This document shows, piece by piece, positions 1 to 6,794 of a DNA stretch of 29,894 bases (the first letter of the stretch is position 1; every line of letters starts with the position of its first letter). The notes beneath the pieces were generated by a model, which saw only the letters and a list, made by a program, of their open reading frames with translations, ran no database searches and was not told the origin of the DNA. The translations under genes were made by a program, and so were the position numbers. Source of the stretch: Methanobacterium sp. (GTDB lineage Archaea > Methanobacteriota > Methanobacteria > Methanobacteriales > Methanobacteriaceae); assembly GCA_030017655.1 (NCBI GenBank), contig JASEIM010000023.1:1-29894 (forward strand), given 5' to 3'.

Positions 1-314
1 GGTCTTGGAACCTTGTTAACAAGAATAACCAGGTCTTCATCGCTTTCATTGTACCAGCAATGTGGTATTTTTGCAGGGCTATCTATCAACGTATCTTTAG
101 TCACTTCTTTTTTTTCATCACCAATTTCTACAATACCTTTACCTTCAAGAACATAGAAGAATACATCTACTGGTGTTATATGTCTTTTTAATGATTCTCC
201 TGGTTTTAATGTCATATGGACTGCCATTGCATTTTCAGTATTGTATATTACACGTGTATCTACTCCATGGGGGTTTGAAGACAATTCAACATCTTTAATT
301 TTTACTATTTTCAT
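1..314 (-). CDS. Cupin domain protein (C-terminus cut by window edge)
   Basis: The gene reads leftward from ATG at 312-314 and runs off the left edge, so 104 codons are visible. The translation begins MKIVKIKDVELSSNPHGVDT and carries both cupin motifs: PGESLKRHIT with a downstream VLEGKG, and later DSPAKIPHCWYN, which keeps the His of motif 2. A single-domain cupin of about 110 residues is expected, so little is missing. A GGTGAT ribosome binding site lies 3 bases before the ATG. The gene starts 15 bases after the stop of the membrane ferredoxin gene, so the two probably share a transcript. Cupins of this kind often bind a metal or small ligand; the substrate cannot be read from the sequence. 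Confidence 0.85.
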   Translation of the reverse strand, partial: MKIVKIKDVELSSNPHGVDTRVIYNTENAMAVHMTLKPGESLKRHITPVDVFFYVLEGKGIVEIGDEKKEVTKDTLIDSPAKIPHCWYNESDEDLVILVNKVPR

Positions 315-329
315 TTTATCACCTGAATT

Positions 330-1049
330 TTATTCCTTAATGCTAAATGAATAATCGATAGCATCTTTCGGGCATCTTTTTATGCATTCACAACATAATA
401 TACAGTTTGTATTATCCATAGTATTATAATTTACCATATTGCTAACATCTAATCCCATGGGGCATGCCTTATCACATACTTTGCAATCTGAACAATTATT
501 TTGGTCACTTACTAAATGTAATGATGGTATTTTAATAATTCTTCCTAATTTAGAACCTATTATAAATAAAACCCCTACTGGACATAAATATCGGCAGTAT
601 GCTCTACTTCCCAATAAAGAAAATACACCAACTATTACAATGAAGAGTGATGCCATAATCAGTTTAATATTGCCTTCTGGAGCAAATAAGCTCACTTTAT
701 TCAATCCTCCAATCTTAAAGAGGGAAAAAGAAACCATTCCAATGAAAAATAGGAAAACAAGATATTTTAATTTATCTGCTTTTTTAGATTCAGGTTTCTT
801 TTTTAATATATGGTGGCCTATAATTTCCTGCAATGCTCCATAGGGACATGTATATCCACAAGATGCAGATCTGCCTATAAATAATGATAAAATGAACCAG
901 GCTGATACCAAAATCAAACTAGCTGTGATTATACCGTTACGAATGCCCCATCCCATCAAAACCTGCGAATAAAAATTAAATAATAATGGCAACATCATTA
1001 CCAGCGCTATTAAAATATAGATTCGTAATCTAATTATTTGATTTTTCAT
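330..1049 (-). CDS. NapH/CcoG-like membrane polyferredoxin
   Basis: This 239-residue protein has about four hydrophobic membrane segments (near residues 8-28, 40-58, 95-112 and 127-147). Two membrane-side CxxxCP motifs (C64/C68 and C152/C156) are typical of the NapH/CcoG/RdxA group. The C-terminus holds two classical [4Fe-4S] motifs, C186-C189-C192-C196 and C216-C219-C222-C226. The family passes electrons between a membrane quinol or other donor and soluble ferredoxin-type partners; a methanogen of this type lacks quinones, so the donor is unknown. It is the first gene of a two-gene leftward unit with the cupin and is divergent from the TrmB-type regulator, which may control it. Family assignment is strong, function is not. 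Confidence 0.85.
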   Translation of the reverse strand: MKNQIIRLRIYILIALVMMLPLLFNFYSQVLMGWGIRNGIITASLILVSAWFILSLFIGRSASCGYTCPYGALQEIIGHHILKKKPESKKADKLKYLVFLFFIGMVSFSLFKIGGLNKVSLFAPEGNIKLIMASLFIVIVGVFSLLGSRAYCRYLCPVGVLFIIGSKLGRIIKIPSLHLVSDQNNCSDCKVCDKACPMGLDVSNMVNYNTMDNTNCILCCECIKRCPKDAIDYSFSIKE

Positions 1050-1170
1050 TTAAATTACCTCTGCGCTAAATCATACGTTAAATTATCTTAAATGATCTTT
1101 AATTTCAAAATAACTGTGTTATGTTGATTTTTCGTATATTTTTTCTATTTAATAGATCAATATCCGTAAT

Positions 1171-1180
1171 ATTTAAATAT
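1171..1180 (+). promoter_or_regulatory. Candidate TATA box for the TrmB-type gene
   Basis: ATTTAAATAT lies in the divergent intergenic region. A start site about 25 bases downstream (near 1200) would give a leader of roughly 28 bases containing the AAGGAGGG ribosome binding site at 1213-1220. The spacing suits an archaeal promoter. AT-richness makes chance matches common here. Confidence 0.45.
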
Positions 1181-1227
1181 TTTTTCACTAAATCAGTATA
1201 AAATGATAAAATAAGGAGGGATTTTTT

Positions 1228-2016
1228 ATTTCAATAAAACAAGCCACAGTAAATGCATTGAAAATAATGGGACTTACAGAATACGAATCTAAAGCATATT
1301 TATCCTTAGCTTCTTTAATATCTGCCACAGCTTCAGAAATTAGTGATGCGTCTGGTATACCTCTTTCTAGAACATATGATGTGTTAAAAAGTCTACATAA
1401 TAAAAATTTTATTGAGATTACCCGGGGTAAACCATTAAAATATACTGCGGTACCACCTCAAGATGTTTTTGAGAAATCAAGGGCAAAAATTAAAGAAGAA
1501 CTGGATGAAGCCGAATCAGAAGTAAAAAATATTTATGAAAGTCAAATATCTAAGTCTCCAGCCCCTATATGGTTAATCTATGGGACAGATAAAATTGTAA
1601 AAAAAGAAATAGAGATTATTCGCCGTGCCAGGAGCTCATTACACATTGTAGAAGGATTCATGTTCCACGGGGAAGTTGAAAAATTAAATGATACTTTGAA
1701 TAAATCATTAAAAAAAGGAGTTCAAACCAGAATAATAGCAGCACCCTACAGTATCACTGATGGAGAAAAAATAGACATCTCTTCGAATATTAATAAATTG
1801 GACTGTGAAATCAAGACCTTTCAAATACCTTTCATAAAGGCCATAATACGTGATAAAAAAGAAATGATGTTAATATTCTGTAAATTTAAAGACGAAACTG
1901 TAATATCCCAGACGGCAATAGGCGTATGGAACCAGTATACGGAATTTGTAGAAACAATAACTGATTTATATAATTTAGTATGGACAATGGGTCTGTTTAA
2001 TAGAATAAGTTTGTAA
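1228..2016 (+). CDS. TrmB-family transcriptional regulator, apparent ATT start
   Basis: The protein has the N-terminal winged helix of TrmB regulators (ALKIMGLTEYESKAYLSL, then ISDASGIPLSRTYDVLKSL) and a C-terminal phospholipase-D-like/effector region of about 150 residues. Its length, about 260 residues, is normal for the family. The first conventional start is TTG at 1258, but it has no nearby ribosome binding site and would cut off the first helix. A perfect AAGGAGGG lies at 1213-1220, and 7 bases after it an in-frame ATT at 1228 would begin ISIKQATVNALKIMGLTEYE, which matches the usual helix before GLTEYE. No ATG, GTG or TTG occurs between. The divergent ferredoxin/cupin unit is the obvious target. 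The effector ligand is unknown. A sequencing error in the start region is the main alternative. Confidence 0.8.
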   Translation: MSIKQATVNALKIMGLTEYESKAYLSLASLISATASEISDASGIPLSRTYDVLKSLHNKNFIEITRGKPLKYTAVPPQDVFEKSRAKIKEELDEAESEVKNIYESQISKSPAPIWLIYGTDKIVKKEIEIIRRARSSLHIVEGFMFHGEVEKLNDTLNKSLKKGVQTRIIAAPYSITDGEKIDISSNINKLDCEIKTFQIPFIKAIIRDKKEMMLIFCKFKDETVISQTAIGVWNQYTEFVETITDLYNLVWTMGLFNRISL

Positions 2017-2121
2017 AAGAGATATTGTGTTATAATATGGTAGTATGCCAGTTTTTGAGTGATATGGGGGATATAATATTTAAAAAATGAAAAATATTGA
2101 ATATTAATCTATTAATTTAAC

Positions 2122-2583
2122 TTACTTCTTGAAAACAAATCCTGTTAAAGTACCATCTATAACAAGATCAAAATTTACCTTATCAAGCCAGCCCGCTTCC
2201 CTGAACATGCCCATATAAGATAATCCAATAAGTTTTCCATCTTTTTTCAGTATCTTATCTATCATTTGATTTATTTCTTCAATTTTAACATTGGATTTTG
2301 GAATTGTTAACCCTCCAAGAAGTGCAACAACGTCTGCTTGAGGATCAGCAGGTTCAGATAACTGCATTCCCTCTGGGGTGATTTCAATCTTTTTAGCACT
2401 TTGAATGTCTGTCAATGGGATGAAAACAGATTCTTTATCTCTTATAGCATAGGCAAAAAGCTCGGCATAAGGAGTGCATACTCCAGGGGCTCCTGCAAAT
2501 GTCACCTTTTTTGCATCTTTCACTTCTTCTTTGAATGCCATAAGATTTCCATTTATTCCTCTAAATTCCTTCATTTTTTCCAT
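2122..2583 (-). CDS. DUF2124-type methanogen protein
   Basis: This is a compact 153-residue soluble protein with an alternating beta/alpha pattern (KKVTFAGAPGVCTPYAELFA near residues 26-45, DVVALLGGLTIPKS near 84-97). It resembles the DUF2124 family found in methanogens, which has no assigned function as far as I know. C36, in a Gly-rich loop after the first strand, is the notable residue. The loop and the later GG segment look like a ligand or nucleotide site, but this is inference. It follows a 31-residue membrane peptide gene by 13 bases in the same direction, so the pair are probably cotranscribed. Confidence 0.7.
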   Translation of the reverse strand: MEKMKEFRGINGNLMAFKEEVKDAKKVTFAGAPGVCTPYAELFAYAIRDKESVFIPLTDIQSAKKIEITPEGMQLSEPADPQADVVALLGGLTIPKSNVKIEEINQMIDKILKKDGKLIGLSYMGMFREAGWLDKVNFDLVIDGTLTGFVFKK

Positions 2584-2596
2584 GATATCGGCTCCG

Positions 2597-2692
2597 CTAG
2601 TGGTTATTTTTCTTTAATGGATCGTTAATTAATGCGTAGGAAATAAGACCTATAGCCAGCACCATTATAACAATTTTATACATTGGTATCAT
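2597..2692 (-). CDS. Small single-span membrane peptide (31 aa)
   Basis: A short reading frame starts at ATG 2690-2692, with a second in-frame ATG at 2681-2683, and ends at TAG 2597-2599. It begins MIPMYKIVIMVLAIGLISYA and ends in a short charged tail, DPLKKNNH. This is one membrane span with a basic cytoplasmic-type tail. A GATGTGAT stretch shortly upstream of the first ATG could serve as a weak ribosome binding site. The stop is 13 bases before the DUF2124-type gene, with a GGAG between them. No homologue is recognised. The composition and operon position favour a real gene, but 31 codons can arise by chance. Confidence 0.45.
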   Translation of the reverse strand: MIPMYKIVIMVLAIGLISYALINDPLKKNNH

Positions 2693-2770
2693 ATTTATCA
2701 CATCTTTAGTTATCTAATCTGTATTTTTGAAGCTACAAGTCAAAAATATAAAAAATAAAAAAGAATACTT

Positions 2771-4363
2771 CTATTCTTTTAACATCTTCATTTTCTCTTT
2801 TGGAGTTAAATCTCCCACAATATCCTCTGGTAACCCGATTTTAAGGATTTTACCTCCTCTCATGAGGGCTGATCTATCACATACATCAAGTACAAAGTCC
2901 ATATCGTGAGATATTATCAAAAAAGTCTGTTTAAGTTCTTCACGTGCTTTTCTTATTGAATCTGTTACCTGAACTCTTGTTATTGGGTCCATTGTACCTG
3001 TTGGCTCGTCAAGAATCACAACATTAGGTTCTTTAATCAAAACCTGAGCTAAAGCAACTCTATGGCGCTCACCACCACTTAGTTCATCAGGATATTTATC
3101 TAATAAGCTCATTGTGTAATCTTCATCAAATCCAACGGCTTTAAGCACGTATATTGACTTCATCTTTGCAAACTCAGCAGGGAGCTCCAGGCTTATTGCC
3201 TCAGTAAGATTACCAAGCACGTTTCTATGTGGATAGAGGCTGTATTCTTGGTGGAGTATTCCTAAATATGGCTTTACTCTCCCTCTTCCAAAGGGCCCTG
3301 ATTCTGTCATATCAATCCATTCATCACCAAGTTTCATCTCTATTATGCCATTACTTGGTTCTGTTAATCCGTAAAGTATCCTTGAAAGGGTGGTTTTGCC
3401 GGCTCCGCTTAAACCGACTATTCCGAAGATTTCACCTTCCATGACATCGAGATTTACTCCATCTACAGCTTTAACCACTCCTCTTTCAATTGAATAATAG
3501 TGTTTTTTCACATTTTCAATCTTTATTATGGGATTATCAGCCACATCTATTTCCCTTTTCTCTGGTAATGGGACGTTATCAAGGAATTTCTGGACAACAG
3601 TTTCAGGATCTCCTTCATGAATTATTTCTCCCTTCTCAAGCCATATTACATAATCAGAAAGCTTTCTCATGACTTCTGGCCAGTGAGAAGTTATAACCAT
3701 TGTGGTGCCCTTGTTTTTAACACCTTCAAGTAAGGTCTGGTGTAATAACTCGGCTGTTTGAGGATCTAAAGTACCTGTGGGTTCATCTGCAAGGAATATC
3801 ATAGGTTCTTTACCCATCTGTCTTGCAAGTACCACTCTTTGCTTTTCTCCACCGCTTAGATCTCTTGCAATGTGAGTGATTCTGTGGGTCATCTGGGCCA
3901 TTTCGAGAAGTTCAATAGCCATATAAGTGCTTTCTTCATCATCATAACCTTCAATGGCTTTTATAACATTATCTATTACAGTATCGTCCTCATAAAGGGC
4001 AAAAGTCCTCTGTAACATTATAGATATTCTACGTCTTATGGCTGCAAATGTCTGCCTATCACAATTCCAGAAGTCCACACTTCTTGCTTCGAAGTGTCCT
4101 CCACATTTACAAATTTCTTCTTTCATTGATTGTGGTTCAACTCTCAGGCATTCAGGACATATTGCAATGTTATAGAATATCTGACCTTCATCTGGTTCAT
4201 ATTCCTTCATTCCACGGAGCATGTTTATCAGAACAGACTTCCCTGATCCGCTTCTCCCGAGAATACCCAGAACTGTCCCTTCATTCACGGTCATACTTAC
4301 ATTTTTTAAGACATCCATGTCATTAAATCTTTTTGAAACATTTTTTATTTCTATAAAGGACAT
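2771..4363 (-). CDS. atwA: Methyl-coenzyme M reductase activation ATPase, component A2
   Basis: This 530-residue protein is a tandem ABC ATPase without membrane domains. The first half has GRSGSGKS (36-43), LSGGEKQR (169-176) and FLADEP (190-195). The second has GLSGAGKT (317-324), LSGGERHR (428-435) and ILDEPTGTMD (450-459). Between Walker A and signature of the first half lies a CPEC...CKC insertion (C69, C72, C85, C87), a likely metal site. This layout and size fit component A2, which supplies ATP-dependent activation of the Ni(I) cofactor of methyl-coenzyme M reductase. The start chosen is ATG 4361-4363, with GGTGAT three bases upstream, rather than the longer reading frame to 4411. It follows the DUF134 gene by 17 bases, so it is probably cotranscribed. 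Methanogens often carry more than one homologue, so which paralogue this is remains open. Confidence 0.88.
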   Translation of the reverse strand: MSFIEIKNVSKRFNDMDVLKNVSMTVNEGTVLGILGRSGSGKSVLINMLRGMKEYEPDEGQIFYNIAICPECLRVEPQSMKEEICKCGGHFEARSVDFWNCDRQTFAAIRRRISIMLQRTFALYEDDTVIDNVIKAIEGYDDEESTYMAIELLEMAQMTHRITHIARDLSGGEKQRVVLARQMGKEPMIFLADEPTGTLDPQTAELLHQTLLEGVKNKGTTMVITSHWPEVMRKLSDYVIWLEKGEIIHEGDPETVVQKFLDNVPLPEKREIDVADNPIIKIENVKKHYYSIERGVVKAVDGVNLDVMEGEIFGIVGLSGAGKTTLSRILYGLTEPSNGIIEMKLGDEWIDMTESGPFGRGRVKPYLGILHQEYSLYPHRNVLGNLTEAISLELPAEFAKMKSIYVLKAVGFDEDYTMSLLDKYPDELSGGERHRVALAQVLIKEPNVVILDEPTGTMDPITRVQVTDSIRKAREELKQTFLIISHDMDFVLDVCDRSALMRGGKILKIGLPEDIVGDLTPKEKMKMLKE

Positions 4364-4380
4364 AAAATCACCAGTTAATG

Positions 4381-4968
4381 TTAATTTGCCCCACAAAGTG
4401 GTGTTTCGCATTCAGGGCATATTGTATTTTTACAAGGAACTGCTTGTGTTTTTGGGGATTCGTATCCGCAGTTTGGACATTTACAAACTCTTGGAGGGCC
4501 TACACCCATACCTCGACCGCCAAAAGACCTTCTTTGAAGGAGTGAATCTTCGTTTGAAAGTCCTTCATCTTCTACTTTGATGCCTATGTCGTCTGATTTA
4601 CAATCAGGGCATTTATCATATTCTTTTTTAGGATTGATCCATTCAAATCCACAAATATTGCATTTATATCTTTTTTTGTCGGTTATGCTGTCCCCTCCTA
4701 CGATCATTATCGTATTCCCCTCAACCAAGGCCCTTGATATCTTTTTTCTGGCAGAAGTTAATATTCGATGGAATGTAGGCTGTGAAACCCCCATTACCTC
4801 TGCAGACTTCTTCTGCTGAATATCATGATAATCTCTGAGTCTTATTGCCTCAAATTCATCTATTGTGATCTCAATTGGTTCAAGAGAATCTATATCCTCT
4901 CTTTCTGGTTTAAAACAGCGTATTTGTGGTTCTTTTGTTATTCTTCTAAATATTCGAGGTCTTGGCAT
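4381..4968 (-). CDS. UPF0251/DUF134 DNA-binding protein with C-terminal zinc ribbons
   Basis: The N-terminus MPRPRIFRRITKEPQIRCFK and the segment IEITIDEFEAIRLRDYHDI followed by a helix-turn-helix (KKSAEVMGVSQPTFHRILTS) are diagnostic of the UPF0251/DUF134 family, whose members resemble sigma-70 region 4-type DNA-binding domains. The second half adds two zinc-ribbon-like modules: CNICGF...CPDC and CKCPNCGYES...CPECETPLC. The total is 195 residues, longer than the simple family members because of these ribbons. ATG 4966-4968 was chosen because it gives the family N-terminus. A perfect 12-base palindrome lies 4 bases upstream, which suggests autoregulation. It sits between the NifX-like gene and atwA, so it may control either or both. 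Confidence 0.85.
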   Translation of the reverse strand: MPRPRIFRRITKEPQIRCFKPEREDIDSLEPIEITIDEFEAIRLRDYHDIQQKKSAEVMGVSQPTFHRILTSARKKISRALVEGNTIMIVGGDSITDKKRYKCNICGFEWINPKKEYDKCPDCKSDDIGIKVEDEGLSNEDSLLQRRSFGGRGMGVGPPRVCKCPNCGYESPKTQAVPCKNTICPECETPLCGAN

Positions 4969-4972
4969 GGGC

Positions 4973-5001
4973 GAATATATATTCAAAACTAAAATATAAA
5001 T
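4973..5001 (-). promoter_or_regulatory. Promoter/operator of the DUF134 gene: palindrome plus TATA
   Basis: Written on the + strand, the palindrome GAATATATATTC occupies 4973-4984 and is followed by AAAAC and AATATAAAT (4993-5001; ATTTATATT on the transcribed strand, a TATA-like box). A start about 27 bases beyond the TATA centre falls near 4970, giving an almost leaderless message for ATG 4968. The palindrome lies between TATA and start, where a bound repressor would block transcription. The same module recurs at 5504-5531. Confidence 0.6.
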
Positions 5002-5009
5002 GTTTTTAT

Positions 5010-5378
5010 TTATGATTGTGATGGAAATCCGCCGGATAATGAGGTTATTTCTTCCAATTTACCTTCAATGAAACGCTTTAAATTTTTCTCCACACTTCCG
5101 GACCTAGCTTTATAAACTTTAATACCTGCGTTTTTTAGGATGTGGAACGCAACAGGACCTAATTTTCCTGAAATTAAGACATTAACTTCATGATCAGCTA
5201 TAAATTGTGCTGCAGTGTTTCCTGCTCCAAATTCGTTTTTTGCGGGATTTTCAATTACATTTATGCTTTTAATTTTATCTTTATCCAGATCAGCAATTAT
5301 AAAAGCAGAACTTCTTCCAAAAATCTCACTTGCAGGAGAATCTAAGCTATAATTTACTGATCCAACGGCTATTTTCAT
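5010..5378 (-). CDS. NifX/NifB-type dinitrogenase Fe-Mo cofactor domain protein
   Basis: The 122-residue protein begins MKIAVGSVNYSLDSPASEIF and contains NVLISGKLGPVAFHILKNAGIKVYKA, the pattern of the dinitrogenase iron-molybdenum cofactor family (NifX/NafY/NifB C-terminus and stand-alone archaeal proteins). Such domains carry Fe-S or FeMo cofactor precursors in nitrogenase maturation, but small stand-alone copies are common in methanogens without that role being shown. A GGAGAT ribosome binding site lies 4 bases before the ATG. It lies upstream of the DUF134 gene; pairs of these two families also occur in bacteria. An operator-like palindrome about 120 bases upstream is shared with the DUF134 gene. 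Confidence 0.8.
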   Translation of the reverse strand: MKIAVGSVNYSLDSPASEIFGRSSAFIIADLDKDKIKSINVIENPAKNEFGAGNTAAQFIADHEVNVLISGKLGPVAFHILKNAGIKVYKARSGSVEKNLKRFIEGKLEEITSLSGGFPSQS

Positions 5379-5503
5379 ATTTATCTCCTTTTATTTAATT
5401 AATTTAGATATTTTATTTATTCAACCAGCTTTACTCAATTTAGCTAGATTAAAACATTTATTTACGCATGTTGGATATTTATAATTTAATTTCAATCTGT
5501 TAT

Positions 5504-5531
5504 GAATATATATTCAAAACGCAATATAAAT
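5504..5531 (-). promoter_or_regulatory. Promoter/operator upstream of the NifX-like gene
   Basis: A second GAATATATATTC palindrome (5504-5515) is followed by AAAAC and AATATAAAT (5523-5531). The layout matches 4973-5001 within one base of spacing. The predicted start would be near 5500, giving a leader of about 120 bases before ATG 5378. The leader otherwise shows only AT-rich sequence and the ribosome binding site. Confidence 0.55.
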
Positions 5532-5625
5532 TTTTTGAAAAATCATTTTATTTAAAATAAAAAGTTTGAATTCTAAAATAAATAGGAATTTAAGATAAAT
5601 CAGTAATGAAAAGTCTTAAAAACAG

Positions 5626-6543
5626 TTATAAATCCCACTTTTCTTTCATACGCTCAAATGCCGTATCATAATCAGGAATATTGGTTTGGCATCCTTCAGC
5701 TTCTACTATAAAAGATGAGACTGCTGAGGCGAATTTTCCACAGAATTCAAGTTTTTCCCCATTTAAATAAGTATACAAGAAAGCTGCTCGATATGAATCT
5801 CCTGCGCCAGTCGGATCTACGGGTTCTCTGATAATAGCATCAATTTTCATCTTTTTATCGGAATATATTATACTTCCATCTTTACCATAAGTTTTAACAA
5901 CTATTTCAGGGCCAATTTCCCTTAATTCATTAATATTAACATTCAATGTTTTTAATATCCGGTCAATTTCGAAGTGATTACCAAATAATATGTTAGAAAC
6001 GCTTAAAGCTCTTTTAAGTTCCTCTGGAGAGTACATATGAAGATCCTGTCCTGGGTCGAAGGATATTAACTTTTCATAAGTACTGGCCATTTCTCCAGAT
6101 CTTCTATTAAAACTCGGATCTCCTGTGGCTAAATGGACAGCATTTACTTTTTTAATGGCCTTTTCTGGTGGTTCTAATTCTTTAAAATAAGCTGCGGCTC
6201 CCCAGTAAAAATAACTTATCTGATCGTTATTGGAGTCTGTAAATACCCATGCCATTGGAGATTTTTCATTTTCGATTACAATCATGTTTTTTGTATCAAT
6301 TCCCATTTTTTTAAGTTTAGCATGATAGAGTGAATCCTTGAAATCATTTCCAACAGCAGATACAAGCGCTGTTTTAAGCCCTAAATTGGCTGCAACCATT
6401 GCAACATTGGCTGCTGCTCCCCCATCGAAATTTTTTATTTGTTTAATTAATGTAGATGAGTTAGGGGATGGAAATTCTTTTACAAGAACTATAGAATCGA
6501 AAGCTGTATGACCAATAGCCAGTAAATCGGTTTTTTTAATCAG
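5626..6543 (-). CDS. PfkB-family sugar or nucleoside kinase, apparent CTG (or ATT) start
   Basis: The first ATG (6399) would remove the N-terminal lobe. Upstream in frame the sequence reads TDLLAIGHTAFDSIVLVKEF and then FDGGAAANVAMVAANLG, the two conserved N-terminal PfkB blocks, so translation must start earlier. An in-frame stop limits the start to codons after 6559. The only candidates are CTG (6541-6543), 3 bases after GGTGAT (6547-6552), and ATT (6538-6540), 6 bases after it. Several genes here use GGTGAN plus 3 bases before the start, which favours CTG. The C-terminal DPTGAGDSYRAAF holds the catalytic Asp (about residue 249 of 305). The family phosphorylates ribose, fructose-6-P, nucleosides or similar; the substrate is not determined. 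Confidence 0.85.
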   Translation of the reverse strand: MIKKTDLLAIGHTAFDSIVLVKEFPSPNSSTLIKQIKNFDGGAAANVAMVAANLGLKTALVSAVGNDFKDSLYHAKLKKMGIDTKNMIVIENEKSPMAWVFTDSNNDQISYFYWGAAAYFKELEPPEKAIKKVNAVHLATGDPSFNRRSGEMASTYEKLISFDPGQDLHMYSPEELKRALSVSNILFGNHFEIDRILKTLNVNINELREIGPEIVVKTYGKDGSIIYSDKKMKIDAIIREPVDPTGAGDSYRAAFLYTYLNGEKLEFCGKFASAVSSFIVEAEGCQTNIPDYDTAFERMKEKWDL

Positions 6544-6654
6544 AGAATCACCAACCAGTTAATGAAATTATAATATTTAATTTTGTTTAACTTTAGACAT
6601 TTTATTTTAAAACTATTTAAAATATTTGGAAAGTTATCAATGTCATTTATGATG

Positions 6655-6680
6655 TTATTTCAGTTCATAATCTGAAATAA
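6655..6680. repeat. Perfect 9-bp inverted repeat in intergenic region
   Basis: TTATTTCAG (6655-6663) and CTGAAATAA (6672-6680) are exact reverse complements separated by 8 bases. The region lies between the coiled-coil gene and the PfkB gene, both leftward. There is no T-run after it on the minus strand, so a terminator is unlikely. It could be an operator or an RNA hairpin. An ATGTTATTT copy overlapping the left arm also pairs with AAATAACAT just downstream, so alternative folds are possible. Confidence 0.4.
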
Positions 6681-6794
6681 ATCCGGAAAATAACATTTAT
6701 GAATAATAAAAATAAGGGTTAAAGATATATGGGCAGATTCATTTCACACTAAAAAAATTAAGTACTATAAATGAAATTTAATAGAATATAAGAT

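Noticed and set aside
439..843. 134-codon + strand reading frame
   Set aside because: It is antisense to the NapH-like ferredoxin gene, whose cysteine motifs are intact.
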